In this document: positions 6,659 to 12,349 of the stretch, piece by piece
Position numbering within the stretch: the stretch's first letter is position 1
How the letters are laid out: each line of letters opens with the position of its first letter
Source of the DNA: Bacillota bacterium
GTDB taxonomy: Bacteria; Bacillota; Clostridia; Saccharofermentanales; DTU023
Length of the DNA: 12,349 nt
NCBI GenBank assembly: GCA_023388605.1
Contig: JAEWFX010000057.1
Coordinates: forward strand, 1-12,349
Direction: 5' to 3'
Made by a program: the position numbers and the translations under genes
Notes under the pieces: model-generated
Told to the model about the DNA's origin: nothing
The model's input: the letters and a program-made list of their open reading frames with translations, nothing else
Databases searched by the model: none

Positions 6659-8018
6659 TGTAGAGATTACGAGCTTTAAAAAATTTCTTTGCTACTGCAT
6701 AGGGCATAACTTTAGCAGGATCTACAAAACCATAGCCCATCTCTCGGTAGCGCTCGATGATAGTAGGCAGTGCTTTATAAGTCCACTCACGGTCATGCAT
6801 CAACAAGTTTGCACCATCTTTGAGATAGGGATTATCGGTCATGATATCTGCTAGAGCGCTGGCTTCTGTATATTGCTCTTCCCAGTCAAAACCGAAAGTC
6901 CAACCCATCAACACCATACCATCCTGATGAACATAATCACCTATTTCATCGTCAAATTCTCCAAATGGAGGACGGAAGAGTCTAGGCGGCTCACCGGTTA
7001 TATCTTTGATCATCTCAGTCAGTTCAAAAATCTGTTGTTTCTGCTCTTGACGAGATAATTCTAGGAGATGAGGGTGTGTCATGGTGTGATTGCCGATCTG
7101 GAAACCCATGTCATAGATCTCCTTGAGCCGTGCTTTCTGCGCGTCTGTGTAAAGGAAGTGTCCATTGACCAGGAAAACAGCCGGTACACCTTCTTGTTTC
7201 AATAACTTAGCCATATCGACTGCATAACCATCAGGTGCATCGTCAAAAGTCATAAACACAACCTTACTCGGAGCATCAGCAACTGGTCGCAGGAGAAAAG
7301 TGCCTGGTTCCACATAATAGTCATACTCAGCGAATTCTTGCTCTTCAGCAGATTGTGTCTGCGTGGTCGTACTATTTACAGCGGCTTTGTCTCCAGATGT
7401 CACTGAAGTATTGGCAGAATTAGTGACCTCAGCCTCGCTGCTAGCAGGTTTTGTTTCGCTGGTAGTTGTCGCGAAGGCAGCTTTCTGCTTCTGCAGATTA
7501 TCGAGACGCTTGGCGATGTCAGATGGACTATTAAATAGACTTAGATACAAGAAAATCAACACTAAGATTGCGAGCAAAGCTCCACTGGCATATAAAAAAT
7601 AGGGGCGTGGCCCTGCGTGCTGAATCAAGATATTGCGATCCAATGACCACTGTAAGTTAGCTTCATCTGCTGTGAGCTCATGCAGATCTAGTTCGGGATA
7701 TTCTGTCTGTCGATAATTGGGGTTGCGACGAATTTTGAGTTGTGAATTCGGATAAAAAACCTCATACTCACCATCACGCTGAACTTGCTTATTGTTCTTT
7801 CTAATTTTGGGCCGAGCAGGAGTTGGTTGTGCTCGCTTAATATTAGTCCTAGGTTTTTGTTTGAGTTCAGTCTTAGTTTCGATCTTAGTGTCAGATTTAA
7901 GGTCGACTTTCATTTCAGACTTCGCTTCTTCTGTGCTCGGTCTGTCAGATGGTTCTGAATTCAAAACCTCAATATTTTTCAAACGTTTTTTTATATCATC
8001 TAGATTATTATTCTTCAT
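6651..8018 (-). CDS. Membrane-anchored polysaccharide deacetylase (NodB/CE4 family)
   Basis: The 455-residue protein has a long, charged, probably cytoplasmic N-terminus (1-137), one membrane span (about 141-162), a Ser/Thr-rich linker (185-225) and an extracellular NodB domain (about 250-440). Family motifs are all recognisable. TFDD (257-260) has catalytic base D259 and metal ligand D260. HTMTH (311-315) gives the two metal His. RPPFG (349-353), FDW (377-379) and LLMH (405-408, His408) complete the site. CE4 enzymes remove acetyl groups from N-acetylglucosamine or N-acetylmuramic acid in wall polymers, often conferring lysozyme resistance. Which polymer is used here is not shown. The ATG at 8018 has only a weak AGAAG site; M36 is an alternative start. 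It heads the overlapping cluster with dus and the two hydrolases. Confidence 0.9.
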   Translation of the reverse strand: MKNNNLDDIKKRLKNIEVLNSEPSDRPSTEEAKSEMKVDLKSDTKIETKTELKQKPRTNIKRAQPTPARPKIRKNNKQVQRDGEYEVFYPNSQLKIRRNPNYRQTEYPELDLHELTADEANLQWSLDRNILIQHAGPRPYFLYASGALLAILVLIFLYLSLFNSPSDIAKRLDNLQKQKAAFATTTSETKPASSEAEVTNSANTSVTSGDKAAVNSTTTQTQSAEEQEFAEYDYYVEPGTFLLRPVADAPSKVVFMTFDDAPDGYAVDMAKLLKQEGVPAVFLVNGHFLYTDAQKARLKEIYDMGFQIGNHTMTHPHLLELSRQEQKQQIFELTEMIKDITGEPPRLFRPPFGEFDDEIGDYVHQDGMVLMGWTFGFDWEEQYTEASALADIMTDNPYLKDGANLLMHDREWTYKALPTIIERYREMGYGFVDPAKVMPYAVAKKFFKARNLYND

Positions 8019-8028
8019 CTTCTAGACT

Positions 8029-8059
8029 AATATAACACTTAATATAAAAAAGCTGTCAA
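8029..8059 (-). promoter_or_regulatory. Candidate promoter of the deacetylase operon, nested in the permease terminator
   Basis: A perfect TTGACA (8054-8059, minus strand) lies within the descending arm of the upstream terminator. It is followed after a long 19-base spacer by TATATT (8029-8034). The predicted start, near 8022, is almost at the ATG (8018), so either the leader is very short or another start or promoter is used. Confidence 0.3.
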
Positions 8060-8079
8060 ATCCGAGGACTCGACAGCTT
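8046..8079 (-). terminator. Intrinsic terminator of the uracil permease gene
   Basis: Arms AAGCTGTC (8050-8057) and GACAGCTT (8072-8079) pair perfectly. With G-U pairs the stem extends inward to about 14 bp around a CTCG loop. On the minus strand it runs into six T (8046-8051). It lies about 20 bases after the permease stop. Confidence 0.9.
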
Positions 8080-8100
8080 CTAAACTAAATACATCTTAAT

Positions 8101-9498
8101 TTATGGCTGAGGATGACCTTCCTTAGTAGTATCTGTACCAGAGAAGTTGACACCAGTATTTTTCGGTTCATCCACTGTGAACTCGTAATCTTTACCCGGC
8201 AGAATGGCATTAAGAACAATACCGATTATGGCTGCGATGGCGATACTGGAGAAGGTGATAGTGATTGAACCGACATGGAACGACAGACCACTGACAGCTT
8301 CACCTGCACTGTTGGTATAAGAGTTAAAGCCTAGAGCAGTTACCAGAATAGATGCTGCTACAATCAAATTGCGACTCTTAGTGAAATCTACCTTGTTCTC
8401 TACGACATTACGTACACCGATCGCAGAGATCATACCGTAGAGGATGAGTGAGACACCGCCGATGATGGCAGTAGGAACTGTACGGATAGCTTCACTGAGG
8501 AAGGGGAAAAAAGATAAGGCTATCGCAAAACAAGCAGCCACTCTAGTGATGGCAGGTGCATATACTTTGGTCAGCTCGAGTACGCCAGTATTCTCACCAT
8601 AAGTTGTGTTGGCAGGGCCGCCAAAAAATGCAGCGACTATAGTCGCTATACCGTCACCCGCAAGTGTACGGTCGAGACCAGGATTGGCGATAAGATTCTT
8701 ACCAGTTGTTGCACCGATGGCTGAGACGTCACCGATATGCTCCATAATAGTTGCTAAAGCGATGGGAGCGACGGTGATAATCGCAGAGATATCGAATTTA
8801 GCGAATTGATTAGTATGTAAGGGGATTTCGATCAGACGACCCTGGGCAAATACTTCATTGACAGTTGAGTAGTCTACGCGATTCAGCAAAACCGCGACGA
8901 CGTAAGCTGTGCACAGACCGACGATGATGGGAATAATTTTCAGCATTCCCTTACCCCAGATATTGCAGATAATGATTGCTGCGATAGCGATGATAGCCAA
9001 AAGCCAATCTTGAGCAGCACTATTGATAGCTGTCGGAGATAAGATCAAACCGATGGCGATAATGATGGGACCAGTCACGACTGGCGGGAAAAAGCGCATG
9101 ATACGCCTAACGCCGAATGTACGTATAGCTAGGGCTAAGACCAGATAGATCAAGCCCGCTACGATAATACCGCCGCCAGCATAGCGTAATTTTTCGGGAT
9201 CTGCTACACCATCTTTGAGCGGAGCGACGGCTGCGTAACCACCGATGAAAGCGAAGGATGATCCCAGGAAGGCCGGGACCTTACCACCCGTAATCAAGTG
9301 GAAGATCAAGGTGCCGATACCAGCCATCAAGAGGGTGGTAGAGATCGATAGACCAGTCAATAGAGGAACTAGTACCGTGGCACCGAACATCGCAAAGGTG
9401 TGCTGTAAACCGAGTAAAAATACTTTTGCTTTAGGGATGGAATGCAGTGTGTAGATAGGCTCTTCGCCGAGTCTAACTGCCTGATTAATTTTAGACAT
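8101..9498 (-). CDS. uraA: Uracil permease, NCS2/UraA family
   Basis: The 465-residue integral membrane protein imports a nucleobase, most likely uracil, with protons. Hydrophobic spans fill residues about 25-440, as expected for the 14-span NCS2 fold. The short N-terminal region includes the LGLQH segment (29-33). Substrate-site signatures are MEHIGD (252-257, Glu253) and TTYGENTG (298-305, Glu302), matching the two essential Glu of E. coli UraA. The position of E. coli His245 is Asp257 here. The NTTYGEN form is usual for uracil permeases and less so for xanthine permeases. A strong GAGGAGG site precedes the ATG. The leader carries a PyrR-type loop that supports a pyrimidine substrate. It follows the dihydrolipoamide dehydrogenase gene by 78 bases and has its own terminator. 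Confidence 0.93.
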   Translation of the reverse strand: MSKINQAVRLGEEPIYTLHSIPKAKVFLLGLQHTFAMFGATVLVPLLTGLSISTTLLMAGIGTLIFHLITGGKVPAFLGSSFAFIGGYAAVAPLKDGVADPEKLRYAGGGIIVAGLIYLVLALAIRTFGVRRIMRFFPPVVTGPIIIAIGLILSPTAINSAAQDWLLAIIAIAAIIICNIWGKGMLKIIPIIVGLCTAYVVAVLLNRVDYSTVNEVFAQGRLIEIPLHTNQFAKFDISAIITVAPIALATIMEHIGDVSAIGATTGKNLIANPGLDRTLAGDGIATIVAAFFGGPANTTYGENTGVLELTKVYAPAITRVAACFAIALSFFPFLSEAIRTVPTAIIGGVSLILYGMISAIGVRNVVENKVDFTKSRNLIVAASILVTALGFNSYTNSAGEAVSGLSFHVGSITITFSSIAIAAIIGIVLNAILPGKDYEFTVDEPKNTGVNFSGTDTTKEGHPQP

Positions 9499-9502
9499 TT
9501 TG

Positions 9503-9509
9503 CCTCCTC
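9503..9509 (-). promoter_or_regulatory. Shine-Dalgarno sequence of uraA, abutting the leader stem
   Basis: GAGGAGG on the minus strand ends 4 bases before the ATG (9498). Its first base is directly next to the 3' end of the lower stem of the leader hairpin (9510), so folding of that hairpin could limit ribosome access. Confidence 0.8.
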
Positions 9510-9541
9510 AACTTGTTGCCTCACAGGGCAAGCTTAAAGTT
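9510..9541 (-). promoter_or_regulatory. PyrR-binding-loop-like RNA element in the uraA leader
   Basis: Read on the minus strand the leader folds as lower stem AACUU/AAGUU (9537-9541 with 9510-9514), a 5-base 5' bulge UAAGC (9532-9536) opposite one C (9515), upper stem UUGCC/GGCAA (9527-9531 with 9516-9520) and hexaloop CUGUGA (9521-9526). Known PyrR-binding loops share this architecture, with a CNGNGA hexaloop and GG following it; the core here fits CC-N-G-N-GAGG-Y. No terminator or antiterminator fold follows, so I infer UMP-PyrR repression of translation at the adjacent ribosome binding site. PyrR itself is not in this window. Confidence 0.72.
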
Positions 9542-9551
9542 TCCGCTGAGA

Positions 9552-9580
9552 ATTTTTGCACACCAAAACGAACTTGTCAA
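9552..9580 (-). promoter_or_regulatory. Candidate promoter of uraA
   Basis: On the minus strand a perfect TTGACA (9575-9580) overlaps the stop codon of the preceding gene. After a 17-base spacer comes AAAAAT (9552-9557, 4 of 6 matches). The predicted start near 9545 would place the whole PyrR-type loop at the very 5' end of the RNA. No terminator lies between the two genes, so read-through from upstream is also possible. Confidence 0.45.
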
Positions 9581-10980
9581 ACATCTGAACAAACTTGATC
9601 GGCAGCTAGTTTAATAATCTCTGATACTGTTGGATGGGGGAACACCGTTTCAGCAATCTGCTTGAGAGTATAATTTTGTTCGAGCATAGTGACTGCAACA
9701 GCTACGATTTCCGAGGCATATGAACCTAGGATATGACAACCTAGTAGACGTTTACTCTCACGTTCGTAAACCAATTTAACAAAACCAGAGCCACGTTCAA
9801 CTTCAGCTTGATAGCGACCAGAATAGGTCATGGGCAACTTGAATTCGACAGCATCTAAACCTTGGGTTTGTGCTTGTTCTAAGGTCAACCCTACCCATGC
9901 GACCTCCGGATCGGTGTAGATGATGGCAGGAATTTGCTGATAATCTATCTCCGCTACGAATTCCCCACAAATCTCGGCTACAGCCTGTGCTGCTTCCTTA
10001 TAAGCTGTATGTGCTAACATCACTTGTCCGTTGACATCGCCGATAGCGTAGATATTGTCGAAAACATATTCAGAGGTCTGCAAGTGCAAACTGCTATCAG
10101 TGCTGAGCGGCGCTTGGGGATTCAGTTGTAATTCATCGCGTAATTCTGCAGCGAAGACATCTGCCCCACGTGATCTGCGTCCAGCTGCTAATAGTACTTT
10201 CTCTGTTCTGAGTTCCTGCACTGCCCCATCAGCATCCTGATATTCGATCTGTTCGCTCAAGATCTTGGATACTTTGCCGCCGAGAATAAACTTGATGCCT
10301 AATTTCCCGAGTTCAACTGCTAAGGTCTCAGACAACTCTCTGTCTATCGAAGGGCCACCTACTTTATCGAGCATCTCGATCACAGTCACTTCACTGCCGA
10401 TACTGGCGAAATACATCGCCATCTCCAAACCGATGACACCGCCGCCGATCACAGTCAGACTCTCAGGTATGGTAGTGAGGTCTAAAATTTCACGCGAGGT
10501 CAGTGCAAATCCTTGATCGAGAGCCTCTACTGCACCCGCTATCGGCGGAATAGCTACAGTAGAACCAGTCGCGATGAGTATTTTATGACCACTATATGTG
10601 TTGTTATCGGCTCTGACTATGAGCTCTGGATAGACAGATATTATCTCTGCCCTGGCGTCGACGATGGTGACACCAGCAGACTTAAGTTGCGATTTTATAC
10701 CAGCTACTAACTTTTTAACTACCTTCTGTTTGCGCTTGCAGACTTGAGCTTGATCGATGGAGATATTGTCGCATATCACGCCAAAGGCAGAAGAATTTTG
10801 GGCATGTAAATATGTTTTGGCACTGTGGAGCAAGGTTTTAGAGGGCACACAACCTTCATTGAGGCATACGCCACCTACTTTATCACCGTTAAATAAAACT
10901 ACTTGCTGTCCACGTCGAGCCGCTAACAGTGCAGCTTCATAACCTGCAGGACCAGCGCCGATAACAATTACATCGTACAT
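9577..10980 (-). CDS. lpdA: Dihydrolipoamide dehydrogenase (E3) or close flavoprotein disulfide reductase
   Basis: The 467-residue enzyme has the family's full length. It reoxidises dihydrolipoyl groups of 2-oxoacid dehydrogenase or glycine-cleavage complexes with NAD+ in the cytosol. Visible elements are the FAD-binding GAGPAG (8-13), redox disulfide GGVCLNEGC (C39 and C44), the NAD-binding GGGVIG (179-184), the second FAD motif AIGDV (312-316) and the catalytic dyad HPTVSE (H449, E454) in the dimer domain. There is no N-terminal lipoyl domain. No E1, E2 or glycine-cleavage gene is nearby, so its partner complex is unknown. The ATG overlaps the regulator stop as TAATG, with a good GGAGGG site inside the regulator's 3' end. 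Co-transcription with a metalloregulator suggests metal- or redox-linked expression. Confidence 0.92.
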   Translation of the reverse strand: MYDVIVIGAGPAGYEAALLAARRGQQVVLFNGDKVGGVCLNEGCVPSKTLLHSAKTYLHAQNSSAFGVICDNISIDQAQVCKRKQKVVKKLVAGIKSQLKSAGVTIVDARAEIISVYPELIVRADNNTYSGHKILIATGSTVAIPPIAGAVEALDQGFALTSREILDLTTIPESLTVIGGGVIGLEMAMYFASIGSEVTVIEMLDKVGGPSIDRELSETLAVELGKLGIKFILGGKVSKILSEQIEYQDADGAVQELRTEKVLLAAGRRSRGADVFAAELRDELQLNPQAPLSTDSSLHLQTSEYVFDNIYAIGDVNGQVMLAHTAYKEAAQAVAEICGEFVAEIDYQQIPAIIYTDPEVAWVGLTLEQAQTQGLDAVEFKLPMTYSGRYQAEVERGSGFVKLVYERESKRLLGCHILGSYASEIVAVAVTMLEQNYTLKQIAETVFPHPTVSEIIKLAADQVCSDV

Positions 10981-11672
10981 TATTCTCCCTCCGGAGTAGG
11001 TATAACCAATAATTTTGCCAAAAAGCTTCGGGGTATCTCTAATTCATGCAGGCGTTGATCTTGATCAAAAATTTGGACACTGCACTTCTCTTCTTCTATC
11101 TCAACAACATTGATCTTCACCCCTAAACCGATCTCACGTTTATCAAGATAATTTAGCAAATCAGGATCTTCATGTACTCGTGCGAGACAGAACCAGCGAT
11201 TTGTCGCTTTTTCACTGAGAGGCAGAGCTGGGGTTTCTTTGGGGAAAACACCATGAGCATCCGGGATGGCTGCACCATGAGGACAATGCGTAGGATAATT
11301 GAGAAAAGCTGCGAGTCGCTCGATCATCTGATCATTGCTGGCATGCTCTAGCAACTCTGCGTCTTTATCAGCTTCATCCCAATTGTAGCTGAGATTCTGA
11401 ATCAAAAATACTTCCCACAGACGGTGGGCACGCACTAGCTGCGTAGCTATTTTATGGCCTTGCTTTGTTAGACGTACACCGCGATAAGACACAACGTCGA
11501 CTAAGTTCTCTTGTTCGAGTTTGCGCACCATCTCACTGACAGAAGGAGCTGAAATCATCAGTTCTTCAGCCAAATCTTTATTGCTGACCCACTCATTGCT
11601 CTGTCCTAACTTAAGCAGAGCTTTCAAATAGTCTTCACGACCTTGATAAATTTTCGAATTAGAACCGATCAA
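10980..11672 (-). CDS. DtxR/MntR-family metal-dependent transcriptional regulator
   Basis: The 230-residue protein has an N-terminal winged helix (HTH about 28-52, with VSNKDLAEEL and SAPSVSEMVRKLEQ), the metal-binding dimer domain (about 75-145) and an SH3/FeoA-like C-terminal domain (about 150-228). The last is present in DtxR and IdeR but absent in short MntR. Likely ligands are D14 (in REDYL), H83 (in AHRLWEVF), E106, E109 and H110 (in ELLEH). Glu106 stands where DtxR has Cys, the manganese-type arrangement, while the MntR E11 position is Lys17. PTHCPHG (127-133) is a family hallmark. I therefore infer a Mn- or Fe-sensing repressor. TTG is the start, set by GGGGAGG about 6 bases upstream; it overlaps the previous stop as TTGA. 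Target genes are not shown. Confidence 0.92.
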   Translation of the reverse strand: MIGSNSKIYQGREDYLKALLKLGQSNEWVSNKDLAEELMISAPSVSEMVRKLEQENLVDVVSYRGVRLTKQGHKIATQLVRAHRLWEVFLIQNLSYNWDEADKDAELLEHASNDQMIERLAAFLNYPTHCPHGAAIPDAHGVFPKETPALPLSEKATNRWFCLARVHEDPDLLNYLDKREIGLGVKINVVEIEEEKCSVQIFDQDQRLHELEIPRSFLAKLLVIPTPEGE

Positions 11673-11989
11673 TTAAAACCTCCCCAGAAATATAGCATCG
11701 AGAACATCAATGCAGACATAACTGCAATAATCAGTATCGCCGCTGGGAAAATAACTGCGACTGCTGCCTTGTACATCGCCCATTTTTCACGCCAAGTCAA
11801 ATCAATAGGTTCATATTCTTGACCCTGTAACTCAGGATTCATCGCAGGATCTTCTATCGATTTTCGCTTGGGTTTGCGACGCGGTGCTTGTGTGAAGTTA
11901 AGTCCAAAGATCGACTGTTCAGGCAAATCTTTGGTCGAAACTACTGTTAGGTTCTCTATTTCTTCAGGAGTGTATTCACGTTTATCCAT
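11669..11989 (-). CDS. Small single-span membrane protein of unknown function
   Basis: I do not recognise this 106-residue protein. Residues 1-70 are hydrophilic and charged, with a basic RRKPKRKS patch (37-44) and an acidic ELQGQEYEPIDL stretch. One hydrophobic segment (about 73-101) follows near the C-terminus, so it is likely a tail-anchored protein with a cytoplasmic N-terminus. No catalytic or metal-binding motif is visible. It is probably real: its stop overlaps the TTG of the metalloregulator by 4 bases (TTGA), the regulator's ribosome binding site lies within its last codons, and it fills the gap after a terminator. No ribosome binding site precedes the ATG at 11989, and a TATACT box sits only 6 bases away, so the mRNA may be leaderless. 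M50 is a weaker alternative start. Confidence 0.65.
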   Translation of the reverse strand: MDKREYTPEEIENLTVVSTKDLPEQSIFGLNFTQAPRRKPKRKSIEDPAMNPELQGQEYEPIDLTWREKWAMYKAAVAVIFPAAILIIAVMSALMFSMLYFWGGFN

Positions 11990-11995
11990 AAAACA

Positions 11996-12001
11996 AGTAT
12001 A
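11996..12001 (-). promoter_or_regulatory. Candidate -10 box of a leaderless promoter for the regulator operon
   Basis: TATACT (5 of 6 consensus) on the minus strand ends 6 bases before the ATG at 11989, so transcription would start at or beside that ATG. The -35 is weak: TTTACT lies 19 bases upstream. No other promoter is apparent between the terminator at 12031-12052 and the gene. Confidence 0.35.
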
Positions 12002-12021
12002 CCCGATCTTATTCTCGCTGA

Positions 12022-12052
12022 GTAAAAGAAAAGGCTGTCATCTGACAGCCTT
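12022..12052 (-). terminator. Intrinsic terminator of the oligopeptide transporter operon
   Basis: A 10-bp perfect inverted repeat (12031-12040 with 12043-12052) forms an effective AGAT loop. On the minus strand it is followed by TTTTCTTTT. It starts 3 bases after the transporter ATPase stop and separates that operon from the next gene. Confidence 0.92.
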
Positions 12053-12055
12053 CGG

Positions 12056-12349
12056 TTATTCTGATTTCTTGTGGACCACTAGCTCTTCAGCAGAGACGAT
12101 GTCAGTCAGATCATCAGTCGACTTGTATAAGTGACAGGCTACACGGTGTCCCGGTTTGATCTCGATCATCGGGGGCACCTTGTGTTTACAGATCTCCATA
12201 CACTGAGCACAGCGAGTGTGGAATTTACAGCCACTGGGCGGATTGGAAGGAGAAGGAATATCTCCTTGCAAGATTTCACGCGACATCTTGTAGTCTGGAT
12301 CAGGCATCGGGATGGCACTGAACAAAGCCCTTGTATAGGGGTGTAAAGG
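12056..12349 (-). CDS. oppF: Oligopeptide/dipeptide ABC transporter ATP-binding protein, C-terminal fragment (5' end outside window)
   Basis: The frame is open to the window edge and gives 97 C-terminal residues. It begins with LHPYTRALFSAIP and continues with PDPD, GDIPSPSNPPSGC and HRVACH. This is the oligopeptide-HPY C-terminal extension found in OppD/OppF and DppD/DppF ATPases; the HPYTxALxSAIP form fits the OppF/DppF member. The ATPase hydrolyses ATP to drive peptide import at the inner face of the membrane. Its Walker and signature motifs lie outside the window. Cys follow the C-x5-C-x6-C pattern plus the VACH Cys, with one extra Cys inside the x6 (AQC). Related ATPases are thought to bind a metal or Fe-S centre here. 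It looks like the last gene of its operon, since a terminator follows at once. Confidence 0.9.
   Translation of the reverse strand, partial: PLHPYTRALFSAIPMPDPDYKMSREILQGDIPSPSNPPSGCKFHTRCAQCMEICKHKVPPMIEIKPGHRVACHLYKSTDDLTDIVSAEELVVHKKSE

Noticed and set aside
6288..6854. 188-residue plus-strand open frame opposite dus and the deacetylase gene
   Set aside because: It is antisense to two well-supported genes, has no ribosome binding site that I can see and no recognisable domain; a chance frame is the simplest explanation.
9541..9576. Terminator or attenuator hairpin between lpdA and uraA
   Set aside because: No inverted repeat with a T-tract is present between the lpdA stop and the PyrR-type loop, or between the loop and the ATG.
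11990..12030. DtxR- or MntR-type operator near the metalloregulator operon
   Set aside because: Only the 6-base palindrome GTATAC is present; flanking bases do not extend the symmetry and do not match known DtxR or MntR boxes.

Overview
This is a chromosomal window from a Gram-positive, probably monoderm bacterium, most likely a Bacillota member of the Clostridia type. I infer this from strong AGGAGG-type ribosome binding sites, sigma-A-like promoters, a lipoprotein and single-span membrane anchors on envelope enzymes, a uracil permease leader resembling a PyrR-binding loop, and an EF-G paralogue of the kind common in Firmicutes. TAA, TAG and TGA are all used as stops, so the code is standard. 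I cannot name the species. There are no RNA genes, mobile elements, CRISPR arrays or phage genes. Gene density is high and the longest gap is about 225 bases.

Layout from left to right. The 3' end of a HAD-family hydrolase is the only plus-strand gene. It converges on a minus-strand EF-G-like GTPase, and a long hairpin at 253-282 can terminate both. The GTPase has a near-consensus promoter at 2408-2436, and a symmetric nested dyad lies upstream of it. Next, reading leftward on the minus strand, is an envelope cluster from 8018 down to 2601. It encodes a membrane-anchored polysaccharide deacetylase, a tRNA-dihydrouridine synthase, a beta-lactamase-fold lipoprotein, a transmembrane paralogue of that lipoprotein, and a small Q/N/P-rich DUF4190-like membrane protein. 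The first four genes overlap at each stop/start junction, so they should be translationally coupled.

To the right are a uracil permease gene with its own terminator, and a three-gene overlapping set: a small membrane protein of unknown function, a DtxR/MntR-type metalloregulator with a TTG start, and a dihydrolipoamide dehydrogenase. The far right edge is the C-terminal end of an oligopeptide ABC transporter ATPase with a strong terminator.

The most informative regulatory element is the permease leader (9510-9541). It folds into the architecture of a PyrR-binding loop: a lower stem, a bulge on the 5' side, an upper stem and a CNGNGA hexaloop. Its lower stem directly abuts the Shine-Dalgarno sequence, with no attenuator terminator visible. 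This points to translational rather than transcriptional control by pyrimidine nucleotides. Other points worth attention are the loss of the catalytic His in the EF-G paralogue, the tandem SxxK/SDN/KGG hydrolases carried on two different anchors, and the pairing of a metal-type regulator with an orphan E3 flavoenzyme.
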